64,000 nucleotides of DNA. Origin: Arcicella sp038230735. Lineage in GTDB: Bacteria > Bacteroidota > Bacteroidia > Cytophagales > Spirosomataceae. The notes below the pieces were generated by a model that was not told where the DNA came from, did no database searches, and saw nothing but the letters and a program-made list of their open reading frames with translations. The stretch lies in assembly GCA_038230735.1 (NCBI GenBank), contig JBBRMR010000010.1:1-64000 (forward strand). Direction: 5' to 3'. The stretch's first letter is position 1; the number at the start of each line of letters is the position of its first letter. Shown here piece after piece: positions 1-8,050 of this stretch. Both the position numbers and the translations under genes were made by a program.

Positions 1-576
1 CGGTCGCAGATTAATCCGCATTTTATGTTCAATACGCTGAATATGATTTACAGCAAAGTGTTCAAATCAAACAAAGAGGCTGGTGAGATTGTTGTTCAGT
101 TTTCAGATATGATGAAATATGCCACCAGCACGAAATTGCAGGCAAATGAGGTGGATGTGAGAGGAGAGTTAGATTTTGTAAAAAATTATATCAACTTGCA
201 CTTACTCCGCTTCCATCATTCCATTTATATTGACTATGATGAGGAAGGATACATGATGTCGCACAGGATAGTACCAATGGTGCTGATTACCTTAGTGGAA
301 AATGCCATTAAACACGGTTCGATTGATGATCCCAATTATCCATTAATCATCAGGGCGAGTTTAATTGACGATTATTTTATTTTTATGGTGCATAATTTAA
401 AAAACCTAAAACCCAACGGTTTAGACCAAAAAGGGAATACAGGTATTGGTATTGTTAATATTGAAAAAAGATTAGCCGCAGTTTATAAAAATGGGGGGTA
501 TTCCTTGGAAAAAGAGGAAACCAAAGAAGACTATATCGTTACTTTTACCGTAAACTTTAAAGAAACAAAAAGATGA
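1..576 (+). CDS. LytS/YehU-type sensor histidine kinase, C-terminal part (5' end outside window)
   Basis: The reading frame is open from the first base, so the gene begins upstream of the window. The visible part starts with the H-box of the His_kinase (PF06580) family, QINPHFMFNTLN, with the phosphoacceptor His at bases 19-21. It continues to an N-box (LVENAIKHG) and a glycine-rich ATP-binding loop (GNTGIGIVNIEKRL). These are the dimerisation/phosphorylation and ATPase parts of a LytS-like kinase; the sensor region is not visible. The stop codon overlaps the start of the following LytTR regulator by four bases (ATGA), so the two are translationally coupled and very probably form a cognate pair. 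The signal sensed cannot be deduced. Confidence 0.93.
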   Translation, partial: RSQINPHFMFNTLNMIYSKVFKSNKEAGEIVVQFSDMMKYATSTKLQANEVDVRGELDFVKNYINLHLLRFHHSIYIDYDEEGYMMSHRIVPMVLITLVENAIKHGSIDDPNYPLIIRASLIDDYFIFMVHNLKNLKPNGLDQKGNTGIGIVNIEKRLAAVYKNGGYSLEKEETKEDYIVTFTVNFKETKR

Positions 577-1364
577 TTAATGTTGTAGTAGTAGATGACG
601 AACAGGGAGCATTGGATGTGTTGATTGAATATATCAAGGATACGCCGTTCTTGAATTTAGTGGCAGCCACTACCAATTCAATGGAAGTGGTAGGAATTTT
701 ACAATCTAATGAAGTAGATTTAGTCTTGACCGATATTATGATGCCCCGCATGAATGGCTTGAATTTAGTGAGTCTATTTGAGGGTAAAATAAAATTTATC
801 ATGACTACGGGTTATCCCGAGTACGCTTTGCAGAGTTTTGACCACGGCGTACTGGATTATTTGGTAAAACCCTTCGGTTATCAGCGGTTTTTGAAGGCAG
901 TCAGCAAAATGCCTTTTGAAATGACTTTGGTGGATGCCCCCGAAGATGAACCCGAACCAAAATCAATGCCCAAACGTGAAGATTATATTTTTGTGAAGGT
1001 GGATGCAAAGGGTAAGTTTCATAAAGTTTTATACAAAAATGTAATTTTTATCGAAGCCCAAAAAACGTATGCCTCTATTACCACTGAGGCAGATAGAGTT
1101 TTAACAAACCTTACCTTATCAGATTTAGAAAAACGCCTTCCCGAAGATCGATTCATGCGAATACATCGCTCATACATGATTGCGAAGGAAAGAATTACGG
1201 GTATTGAAGGCGATGAAGTAATTTTGGATAAAGTGTTGAGGGTTCCCATTGGTGATACTTATAAGTCGAATGTTGCGAATTATCTGGAAGGTAGTATTTA
1301 TTTTAAGGAAAGCACGAGTGCAGTTATTTTGGGTAAGAGAATTACGAGGAGTAGTGGACAATAA
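573..1364 (+). CDS. LytTR-family response regulator
   Basis: A 263-residue two-domain regulator. The N-terminal receiver domain (about residues 1-115) has the acidic pair after the first strand (VVDDE), the phosphoacceptor Asp in LVLTDIMMP, and the conserved Lys in LVKPFG. The C-terminal half (about 135-240) is a LytTR DNA-binding domain, with FIEAQKTYASI and the signature FMRIHRSYMI. It overlaps the kinase gene by four bases and should be phosphorylated by it. LytTR proteins bind direct repeats upstream of target genes, but no target is evident here. A short C-terminal tail of about 20 residues follows the LytTR domain. Confidence 0.94.
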   Translation: MINVVVVDDEQGALDVLIEYIKDTPFLNLVAATTNSMEVVGILQSNEVDLVLTDIMMPRMNGLNLVSLFEGKIKFIMTTGYPEYALQSFDHGVLDYLVKPFGYQRFLKAVSKMPFEMTLVDAPEDEPEPKSMPKREDYIFVKVDAKGKFHKVLYKNVIFIEAQKTYASITTEADRVLTNLTLSDLEKRLPEDRFMRIHRSYMIAKERITGIEGDEVILDKVLRVPIGDTYKSNVANYLEGSIYFKESTSAVILGKRITRSSGQ

Positions 1365-1427
1365 GCCACAAAATAATACATTTAAAAGGCTGGATTTGTA
1401 CATTTTAAAGAACTTTAAAAGGGAATA

Positions 1428-1457
1428 TTGTTTTCGTAGAAGATTGGTATATATTTG
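1428..1457 (+). promoter_or_regulatory. Bacteroidota-type promoter upstream of plsY
   Basis: TTG at 1428-1430, a 19-base spacer, then TATATTTG at 1450-1457 matches the Bacteroidota sigma-ABfr consensus (TTG, 17-23 bases, TAnnTTTG). A transcription start near 1464 lies downstream of the in-frame ATG at 1460, which supports the plsY start at 1526. Confidence 0.6.
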
Positions 1458-1525
1458 TTTTGAGGTTTATTGATGTATTGATAATTCTCCCATTAACCAA
1501 ACTTTCATTAGATATTCCTTCATTT

Positions 1526-2167
1526 ATGTCATTAGTTATTTTGATAATTGCCTGCACTATTGCGGCTTATTTATTAGGTTCAATACCAACTGCTATATGG
1601 TACGGCGAGGCTTATTTTGGCGTAGATGTTCGTAAGCACGGTAGCGGAAATGCAGGAGCAACCAATACTTTTAGAGTCTTGGGCAAACGTGCGGGTACAG
1701 TGGTTTTATTGATCGATGCCATTAAAGGTTGGATGGCTACCTCTCTGGCTTTGATGATGTATTACGGACATTTGATAGAATGGTCGGAATGTCAGAACTT
1801 GAAATTACTTTTTGGGTTTATGGCGGTTTTGGGTCATATTTTTCCCGTATTTTCTAATTTCAAAGGTGGGAAAGGCGTTGCAACACTTTTAGGAATGGTG
1901 ATGTCGGTGCATCCAGAAGCGGCTTTGGTTTGTATGATTATCTTCTTTTTGGTATTTATTGCTTTTCATTATGTATCGTTGGGAGCAATTATTGCTTCGT
2001 TGGCTTTTCCGATTATGCTGGTACTAAAAGCCTTCGGACCAGAAAATAGTTTGGTGATTATTTTCGGATTTCTGTTATTTGGAATGATTGTGATAACCCA
2101 CCGCAAAAATATTGTTAAAATCATTAAAGGCAAGGAGAATAAAATGTTCCTTTGGGCGAAAAAGTAG
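1526..2167 (+). CDS. plsY: Acyl-phosphate:glycerol-3-phosphate acyltransferase PlsY
   Basis: Integral membrane enzyme that transfers an acyl group from acyl phosphate to glycerol 3-phosphate, the first acylation in phospholipid synthesis. At 213 residues it is close to the usual PlsY length. The three conserved cytoplasmic-loop motifs are visible: GSIPTAIW followed by KHGSGNAGATNTFR, then GHIFPVFSNFKGGKGVAT, and a late HRKNI. Several hydrophobic segments separate them. The frame is open from an ATG at 1460, but the start at 1526 (MSLVILI) puts the first membrane helix where the family has it, and a good promoter ends only just before 1460. It is transcribed alone and followed by a hairpin. 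Confidence 0.93.
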   Translation: MSLVILIIACTIAAYLLGSIPTAIWYGEAYFGVDVRKHGSGNAGATNTFRVLGKRAGTVVLLIDAIKGWMATSLALMMYYGHLIEWSECQNLKLLFGFMAVLGHIFPVFSNFKGGKGVATLLGMVMSVHPEAALVCMIIFFLVFIAFHYVSLGAIIASLAFPIMLVLKAFGPENSLVIIFGFLLFGMIVITHRKNIVKIIKGKENKMFLWAKK

Positions 2168-2189
2168 ATTTCGGTTTAATTTATATGAG

Positions 2190-2236
2190 AAATGGATAAT
2201 TAAAGGTTAGAAATTCTAATTTTTGATTATCCATTT
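2190..2236 (+). terminator. Hairpin after plsY, possible terminator
   Basis: Perfect 11-base arms (AAATGGATAAT at 2190-2200, ATTATCCATTT at 2226-2236) enclose an inner TTAGAA/TTCTAA pair and are followed by further T residues. The 3' side runs straight into a TACTTTTG box (2238-2245) that may be the -7 element of the next gene, although no TTG lies at the right distance. Confidence 0.55.
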
Positions 2237-2335
2237 TTACTTTTGTACTCATCTAAAAAATATGGGCAGATTACACCCTAAATTTAATGCTGACTGCTGA
2301 TTACTAACAGCCGAAAGCCTAATGCACATTTCATC

Positions 2336-3694
2336 ATGATACAAACATACATCCAAGAAAATAAAGAGCGTTTCCTTTCGGAATTGCTTGATTTATTGAG
2401 AATTCCTTCGGTTAGTGCCGATAGTAAATACAAGGCTGACGTTCGCCTTGCGGCTGAATTTATCCGTGAAAAGTTAGCATCGGCGGGGGCTGACAACGCT
2501 GAAATATGCGAAACAGCAGGCTTCCCCATTGTCTATGGCGAAAAGATAATTGATTCATCATTACCCACCATTTTGGTTTACGGACACTATGACGTACAAC
2601 CCGCCGACCCTCTGAATCTGTGGGATTCTCCTCCGTTTGAACCTATCATTAAGGATGAAAAAATTTACGCTCGTGGGGCTTGTGATGACAAGGGGCAGGT
2701 ATTTATGCACTTGAAAGCCTTTGAAGCAATGATGGCAACCAATACTTTGCCTTGCAATGTCAAGTTTATGATTGAGGGCGAAGAGGAAGTTGGTTCGGAT
2801 AATTTGGGGACATTCGTAAAAGCTAATAAAGGAAAACTACAAGCTGATGTTATTTTGATTTCTGATACCGCCATTATTGCCAACGATACGCCTTCGATTG
2901 ATGTGGGTTTGCGAGGTTTGAGTTATATGGAAGTTGAAGTAACGGGTTCAAATCGGGATTTACATTCGGGGGTTTATGGTGGTGCAGTGGCGAATCCGAT
3001 TAATGTTTTAAGCAAAATGATTGCCTCTTTGCACGATGAAAATAACCATATCACGATTCCAAATTTTTATGATGATGTTGTGGAATTAAGTCCAGAGGAA
3101 AGGGCGGCAATGGCTTTGACTCCTTTTGATTTAGAAGCGTACAAAACAGATTTAGGCATTAATGAGATTCGGGGAGAAGCGGGATATTCAACCATCGAAA
3201 GGGCTTCCATTCGCCCGACGTTGGATGTAAACGGCATTTGGGGTGGTTATATTGGCGAAGGAGCAAAGACGGTTTTACCTTCAAAAGCATCCGCAAAAAT
3301 CTCCATGCGTTTAGTACCAAATCAGCAATCTGACAAGATAACGGCATTATTTACCAAGCATTTTGAGTCTATCGCACCCGCAGGTGTAATCGTGAAAGTG
3401 GAAGCACATCACGGAGGAGAACCATACATTACGCCCACCGATTCAAAGGAATATCGGGCGGCTGAAAAAGCGATGGAAGAAGCATTTGGCAAGAAACCCG
3501 TACCCACCAGAGGCGGAGGAAGTATTCCGATTGTGGCTTTGTTTGAGAAAGAATTAGGTTTAAAAACCGTTCTGATGGGTTTTGGCTTAGATACCGATGC
3601 CATTCATTCGCCCAACGAACATTACGGATTATTTAATTTTTATAAAGGTATTGAGACGATTCCGTTATTTTTTAAATATTTTTCGGAATCATAA
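2336..3694 (+). CDS. M20-family dipeptidase (cytosolic)
   Basis: A 452-residue metallopeptidase of the M20/ArgE/DapE/CPG2 group, with no signal peptide. The metal and catalytic motifs are in order: the first zinc His and Asp in LVYGHYDVQP, the bridging Asp in GACDDKGQ, the catalytic base and metal Glu pair in IEGEEEVGS, a metal Asp in ISDTAI, and a late His in DAIHSPNEHYG. The lid/dimerisation domain lies between about residues 195 and 350. Family members cleave dipeptides or acylated amino acids; the substrate cannot be read from sequence. A second, secreted M20 enzyme is at 52874-54391. It appears monocistronic. Confidence 0.92.
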   Translation: MIQTYIQENKERFLSELLDLLRIPSVSADSKYKADVRLAAEFIREKLASAGADNAEICETAGFPIVYGEKIIDSSLPTILVYGHYDVQPADPLNLWDSPPFEPIIKDEKIYARGACDDKGQVFMHLKAFEAMMATNTLPCNVKFMIEGEEEVGSDNLGTFVKANKGKLQADVILISDTAIIANDTPSIDVGLRGLSYMEVEVTGSNRDLHSGVYGGAVANPINVLSKMIASLHDENNHITIPNFYDDVVELSPEERAAMALTPFDLEAYKTDLGINEIRGEAGYSTIERASIRPTLDVNGIWGGYIGEGAKTVLPSKASAKISMRLVPNQQSDKITALFTKHFESIAPAGVIVKVEAHHGGEPYITPTDSKEYRAAEKAMEEAFGKKPVPTRGGGSIPIVALFEKELGLKTVLMGFGLDTDAIHSPNEHYGLFNFYKGIETIPLFFKYFSES

Positions 3695-3799
3695 CAAGTA
3701 GTTATTCGTATTTCGATGCGACCGTCGCTCGGCTTGATGTTTGGGGCAAGTATTAAGGGTTTCCCCATAAATTTCACTTAATTCTTACTCAAAAATCCA

Positions 3800-3807
3800 T
3801 ATCTTTG
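3800..3807 (+). promoter_or_regulatory. Possible -7 element upstream of murQ
   Basis: TATCTTTG fits TAnnTTTG and lies 62 bases before the preferred murQ start. No clear TTG is found 19-21 bases upstream, so the call is weak. Confidence 0.35.
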
Positions 3808-3869
3808 TAACAGAAAGCAGATGAATTTGTATCTTATTGACTACTTACGAACATCGACAAAGCGATTTT

Positions 3870-4700
3870 ATGACCGAAATTAATTTAGAAAACCTTACAA
3901 CAGAAGAAACTTCTCATTACGATAATCTGGATAAGATGTCGGTCAATGAGATTTTGAAAGGCATAAATAACGAAGACAGAACGGTGTCAACTGCCGTTGA
4001 AAAGGCAATTCCACAGATTGAAGCCTTTGTAAATGAGATAGTTCCAAGAATGAAAGAAGGTGGAAGGTTGTTTTACATCGGTGCAGGCACAAGTGGGCGT
4101 TTGGGCGTGGTGGATGCCTCTGAATGTCCGCCAACTTTTGGTGTTCCTTTTGATATAGTGGTGGGTTTAATTGCGGGAGGTGATGGAGCGATTAGAAAAG
4201 CCGTAGAAAATGCCGAAGACGATATTGAACAGGCTTGGTACGATTTATTGGCGTATGATGTCAGTGAGTTAGACACAATCGTAGGAATTGCCGCCTCTGG
4301 GCGTACTCCGTATGTGATTGGTGGTCTAAGAAAAGCCCGTGAAAATGGACTTTTGACGGGGGCGATTTCTTGCAATCAAGACAGTGAAATATCTCAAGAA
4401 GCTAAATATCCGATTGAGGCAATTGTGGGTCCAGAGTTCGTTACGGGCAGTACCCGCATGAAGGCAGGAACCGCCCAAAAATTAATTTTGAACATGATTT
4501 CTACCTCCGTGATGATACAATTAGGGAGAGTTCGGGGCAACAGAATGGTAGATATGCAGTTGAGTAACAAGAAGTTAATTGTCCGTGCCGAGAATATGGT
4601 GATGAAAGAATTGGGGATTGAAAGAGAAGAAGCCGAAGTCCTCTTGGAACAAAACGGAAGCGTCCGTGAATCCATAGATGCCTACCGTGCGACACATTAA
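3870..4700 (+). CDS. murQ: N-acetylmuramic acid 6-phosphate etherase MurQ
   Basis: MurQ cleaves the D-lactyl ether of MurNAc 6-phosphate to give GlcNAc 6-phosphate in cell-wall recycling. The 276-residue product has the SIS-domain sugar-phosphate fold: FYIGAGTSGRLGVVDASECPPTFG carries the phosphate-binding loop and the conserved Glu, followed by VGLIAGGDGAIRKAVENAED and later GPEFVTGSTRMKAGTAQK, all typical of MurQ. The frame is also open from 3837, but the ATG at 3870 (MTEINLENL) matches the family start better. No anmK, nagA or MurNAc transporter gene adjoins it, so its partners must lie elsewhere. Confidence 0.95.
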   Translation: MTEINLENLTTEETSHYDNLDKMSVNEILKGINNEDRTVSTAVEKAIPQIEAFVNEIVPRMKEGGRLFYIGAGTSGRLGVVDASECPPTFGVPFDIVVGLIAGGDGAIRKAVENAEDDIEQAWYDLLAYDVSELDTIVGIAASGRTPYVIGGLRKARENGLLTGAISCNQDSEISQEAKYPIEAIVGPEFVTGSTRMKAGTAQKLILNMISTSVMIQLGRVRGNRMVDMQLSNKKLIVRAENMVMKELGIEREEAEVLLEQNGSVRESIDAYRATH

Positions 4701-4869
4701 CAAAACATTAACAAGAAGCATTGAAATAAGTAATAAAAGCTCTCGTTAATGAGTAGAAATTATTGTTAAATGCTTTGTAAACAAGTAGATAGCCTTTTGA
4801 GTTTAATCTATAATTTGCATTTATTATTGAATCCGTAAATTTTTAATCCATTCCTTTTTTAATAACCAA

Positions 4870-5211
4870 ATGAAAAAAGTATTATTCAGTTCGATGTTGC
4901 TCGCAGGATTTGCGATGAACGCCCAAGCACAAGATTTTCCAGAAGACATCAAACCCTTGATGACCAAATATACTTGTACGGCTTGCCATAAAGTGGATGT
5001 AAAATTGGTAGGTCCAGCCTATATTGACGTAGCCAAAAAGAGATATACGGACGAAAAAATTACGGAATTGATTGCCGTACCCGTACCTGCCCATTGGCCT
5101 GGTTATCCACCAATGGCAGCTTTGAAATTGCCAAAAGAAGATGCGATGAAAATTGCCGCTTGGATTAATACTTTGGCTCCGAAGAAAGCTAAGAAGGAGA
5201 AGAAGAGTTAA
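4870..5211 (+). CDS. Small periplasmic class I cytochrome c
   Basis: A 113-residue secreted monoheme cytochrome. A signal peptide (MKKVLFSSMLLAGFAMNAQAQ) is followed by the heme-binding CTACHK near residues 36-41 and a probable axial Met in GYPPMAAL. The helix KEDAMKIAAWINTL that follows is typical of cytochrome c-551/c-552. The tail is lysine-rich (KKAKKEKKS). It probably shuttles electrons in the periplasm, for example to a terminal oxidase or peroxidase. It is separate from the ACIII operon and ends before a good terminator. Confidence 0.9.
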   Translation: MKKVLFSSMLLAGFAMNAQAQDFPEDIKPLMTKYTCTACHKVDVKLVGPAYIDVAKKRYTDEKITELIAVPVPAHWPGYPPMAALKLPKEDAMKIAAWINTLAPKKAKKEKKS

Positions 5212-5231
5212 GATTTGAAGTGTTAAAAAAG

Positions 5232-5267
5232 AAGGGTTGTAGGAATTTTTAGGTTCTTATGACCCTT
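5232..5267 (+). terminator. Terminator after the cytochrome c gene
   Basis: Arms at 5232-5245 and 5254-5267 share the outer AAGGGT/ACCCTT and continue inward with some G-U pairs. The stem is followed by TGTTTTTT. Confidence 0.65.
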
Positions 5268-5277
5268 TGTTTTTTAT

Positions 5278-5308
5278 GCCGTTGTCAGTAAAAACCACTA
5301 ACAACGGC
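5278..5308. repeat. Short palindrome between convergent genes
   Basis: GCCGTTGT (5278-5285) pairs with ACAACGGC (5301-5308), and an inner AGT/ACT extends the stem. There is no T-run on the minus strand after it, so it is not a clear terminator for the minus-strand operon. Confidence 0.55.
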
Positions 5309-5326
5309 TCTACATGAAGAAACTAT

Positions 5327-5761
5327 CTACAAAATGGCATATCCAACTTTGAAGTTTAATAATAGAAATAAGCCAGATGAACGGGGGAAAAGACCATCCA
5401 CAAAAGTGCCATCATGCACCTTGGCAATGCCTGCATTTAGGTCAAAAAATCCATTTTTGACCAAACGACGTTGAACTCCGTACACCAAACCCGTATGTCT
5501 TTTTGAACCCCTCCAATCGCCTTGATATTTATAGAAATCAAAACCGTTAAGCAAAGAAACATAATTGGCTGAAAGATTATTAGCTGATTTTCCGTAAGCA
5601 ATTCGCTTCTTCAAATTGTAATAATATCGTGGCTCAAAGGAATAACTTCCCGACCAATATGGACCAACTGTATAAGTAGATGTATATAGTCCACTTGAAC
5701 TAAAAATTGTGCTGAGTCCTTTATAGGAATCAAACTTAACCCTGAGTGCTTGATTAATTGA
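5327..5761 (-). pseudogene. Headless tandem paralogue of the outer-membrane-type gene at 5762-6610
   Basis: After the TAG stop of the 5762-6610 gene, the same frame stays open for another 144 codons. The translation has no start ATG and no signal peptide, and it resembles the upstream protein: FEPRYYYNLKKRIA matches its IEPRFYLNQKVA, and TGLVYGVQRRLVKNGFFDLNAGIA matches its IALTWGIQNRFLNIGLIDIGITAGL. The piece corresponds to the C-terminal two thirds of that protein, up to a terminal strand LLLNFKVGYAIL. The simplest reading is a tandem duplicate that lost its 5' end. The only in-frame alternative start noticed (TTG at 5612-5614) would begin inside the conserved region. Confidence 0.7.
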
Positions 5762-6610
5762 CTAAGCACTTTGCCCAATTTTAAACTCATAATCCAAGCC
5801 TAAGTTAATGTCTTTTTTGTTTTCAGAGATATAGAACATCCTTGTAAAATCAATTTTTAACCAACTTTTTTGAGTCTCAAAACATTTAAAAACATCACAG
5901 GTGGTGGCTTTGTACTTATTGGCTGAACTGGTAAATCCTACCCCAATTCGTGCTTCAGAGCGAATGAACCAGTCTGTACTTTTGGTTTCAATATAATTAC
6001 CTGTGAATTTACTGTCGTAATATCCTTGCCCTGTCTTTTCGTAAATGGGTTGTGTTATTGTATTATTTTCAAGTCCCGCCGTAATACCAATATCAATTAA
6101 TCCTATATTCAAAAAACGATTTTGAATCCCCCAAGTGAGGGCAATTCTTTGATTAAAAGATTTGGTTGAGTAACCTAAATCATAAACTGTTCCCGTCAAG
6201 TTTTGCTGTAATTTCAGTCCTACATAAGTCCCCGAGAGATTAGCAACTTTTTGATTTAGGTAGAATCGAGGTTCAATGATAGCGGATAGAGTTGATTTAT
6301 TTCTGCCTTCATCAACTGTCCAAAAATCAAGTAGAGCATTTACGGAAAAGGCTTTACCAAATTTTTTTTCATATCCTGCCGTAACATTAAATTCTATCGT
6401 TCCTCCTCTCGAATAATCAGTGGGTGTAGAACCAATTTGCAGTTTGAACAAATGATTAATCGGTTCTTGGCGTTTCAAAACATATTCGGCGTTGTCAATT
6501 ATTTCGGTTTTTATCAGATTGCCGTTTTCTTCGGAGGTACTAATCTTTACGCTATCAGTTTGTGCGTAGGTAAAAAGGGGTGATAAGAGTAAAATGATGA
6601 GCTTTTTCAT
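5762..6610 (-). CDS. Secreted, probably outer-membrane beta-barrel protein of unknown function
   Basis: A 282-residue protein with a signal peptide (MKKLIILLLSPLFTYAQ). The rest is rich in alternating polar and aromatic strands (TIEFNVTAGYEKKF, FSVNALLDFW, AIIEPRFYLN, NIGLIDIGITAGL, EARIGVGFTSS, LDYEFKIG), as expected for an outer-membrane barrel. I do not recognise a named family. It is the last intact gene of a tightly packed minus-strand set: sigma factor, anti-sigma-like protein, DUF4097-like protein, this gene. Only two bases separate it from the gene before. Its position suggests an envelope target controlled by that sigma factor. Confidence 0.75.
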   Translation of the reverse strand: MKKLIILLLSPLFTYAQTDSVKISTSEENGNLIKTEIIDNAEYVLKRQEPINHLFKLQIGSTPTDYSRGGTIEFNVTAGYEKKFGKAFSVNALLDFWTVDEGRNKSTLSAIIEPRFYLNQKVANLSGTYVGLKLQQNLTGTVYDLGYSTKSFNQRIALTWGIQNRFLNIGLIDIGITAGLENNTITQPIYEKTGQGYYDSKFTGNYIETKSTDWFIRSEARIGVGFTSSANKYKATTCDVFKCFETQKSWLKIDFTRMFYISENKKDINLGLDYEFKIGQSA

Positions 6611-6612
6611 GT

Positions 6613-7503
6613 CTAATTTTCTATTGATGTTATACCAAATGAGTTTGAAATGTAAATTTTTGAGGCAAGGTTTTCGTTCAACATTGCCACTTGATGATTG
6701 TTTTGCGTTGAGGAGCTGAAACCCGATGGAATTTTGAGTTTTCCGTAGTCATTTACCAAGTGAAAAGCGTAATTTTTTAACGGAATTCCAATCAAAGTAA
6801 TCTCCGATTTTTGAGCATCAATAGTCAATTTTTGAAGATTAGTAATCCGTTGAATTTTAAGTTTTCCGTACTGACTCAAAATAATACATTCTTCGCTTAT
6901 ATCATTGATTGTCAGATTAGTACGGTCAGTTTTTATGTTGATTTTTCCGCTAATATTTTGGCAAAGTACGTCCCCGTAATGAGTTTCTAATTTCAGATTT
7001 CCAATAATGTTTTTCAGTTCGGCATTACAAAAATCAGTCTTCACTTGTAGCTGTTTGTATTTGCCCGAAACGTTTATTTTTCCGAAAGAATTATGGATGG
7101 AAACCGTCATGGATTCAGGGATTTTGATGACGTATTTCGCTTTCAAATTTGATTCTACTTTGTTGTTTTCATGTTGAGTTTGTAGGTAATTTCTCAAAAC
7201 AATATCGTTCCCAAATTTATCCGCCACGTACTTCAACATTTCTAAGTCTCTCAAAGCCACTTTGCGGTCTGGATGTTTCGCCACGAGTTCAATATTGACT
7301 TTTATTTTATCGCTATCCCAAACCATCAATTCAATATCCGCTTTTTCGGCATCAATTTTTAGGTTTTGCGAACGGTCAAAAGTCTTGTCAATACTTTTGG
7401 TGACCACTTGGAGCGTCTCTTGCGAAAATGCCTTCATGCACAGCAATATCATGACCAAAATGGGCAGTATTTTTCTCTGTTGATTTATGATTCTATGTTT
7501 CAT
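6613..7503 (-). CDS. DUF4097-like secreted protein in the sigma operon
   Basis: A 296-residue protein starting with a hydrophobic signal segment (ILPILVMILLCMKAFSQ). The mature part reads as a series of short beta strands that fit a right-handed beta-helix or putative-adhesin (DUF4097/DUF2807-like) fold: NLKIDAEKADIELMVWDSDKIKV, MTVSIHNSFGKINVSG, LQVKTDFCNAELKNI, NLKLETHYGDVLC, INIKTDRTNLTIN. Similar proteins often follow ECF sigma/anti-sigma pairs in Bacteroidota. It lies four bases after the anti-sigma-like gene and two bases before the barrel gene, so the set is one transcript. The molecular role is unknown. Confidence 0.75.
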   Translation of the reverse strand: MKHRIINQQRKILPILVMILLCMKAFSQETLQVVTKSIDKTFDRSQNLKIDAEKADIELMVWDSDKIKVNIELVAKHPDRKVALRDLEMLKYVADKFGNDIVLRNYLQTQHENNKVESNLKAKYVIKIPESMTVSIHNSFGKINVSGKYKQLQVKTDFCNAELKNIIGNLKLETHYGDVLCQNISGKINIKTDRTNLTINDISEECIILSQYGKLKIQRITNLQKLTIDAQKSEITLIGIPLKNYAFHLVNDYGKLKIPSGFSSSTQNNHQVAMLNENLASKIYISNSFGITSIEN

Positions 7504-7507
7504 TTTC

Positions 7508-8050
7508 TTAGATTTTAGCTGTCATTTTCCTTAAAATTTCTGACTTCTGTTGTTCAATTTCCGCCAATTGAGCGATTAATGCTGGCTCAGTATTGTACTT
7601 TCCGATGGCAGTTTTAAGGTCAAGACTTGCTTGTTGTAAATTGGTCAATTCCGATTTTAGAGTAGTAAATTCTGGATTTTCGCACACGTAAGTTTGTTGT
7701 TTGCAATAAGCCATAATCATTTCATAATCAGCATCACTATTGTCTGATTCTTGCAAGAATAATTGTTTACTTGCTACTTCTTCTGAATAAGTAACTGATT
7801 GATTTTTAGACTGATAAAGCCAATTTAATCCAATGGTAAGGACAAATACTGCCGCCACAGCCGCCCATTTCCAAGTGAACAATCGGATAGGTTTAGGGTT
7901 CAATTTTGCTTCAATTTGTTCCCAAACCTTGGCACTTGGTTCATATTGGGGCAAGTTTTGGATTCCCTTTTGCAAGCCATTTTCATTCAGTTTGGCTTCA
8001 ATATTATTCCAAATTTCGTCCGAGGGTTCGTATTCTGGTAATTTATACAT
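7508..8050 (-). CDS. Probable membrane-anchored anti-sigma factor with duplicated N-terminal motif
   Basis: A 180-residue protein with one membrane helix (about residues 56-75, WKWAAVAAVFVLTIGLNWLY), a cytoplasmic N-terminus and a helical C-terminal part. The N-terminus holds two copies of LPxYEPSxxxWxxIEAKLN, at about residues 3-22 and 33-52. The same motif occurs once in the protein at 48757-49530, which also follows an ECF sigma gene, so it is a reasonable candidate for sigma binding. The gene overlaps the sigma gene by eight bases. The C-terminal region (LTNLQQASLDLKTAIGKYN and onward) looks like a coiled coil. The anti-sigma function is inferred from position and topology. Confidence 0.75.
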   Translation of the reverse strand: MYKLPEYEPSDEIWNNIEAKLNENGLQKGIQNLPQYEPSAKVWEQIEAKLNPKPIRLFTWKWAAVAAVFVLTIGLNWLYQSKNQSVTYSEEVASKQLFLQESDNSDADYEMIMAYCKQQTYVCENPEFTTLKSELTNLQQASLDLKTAIGKYNTEPALIAQLAEIEQQKSEILRKMTAKI

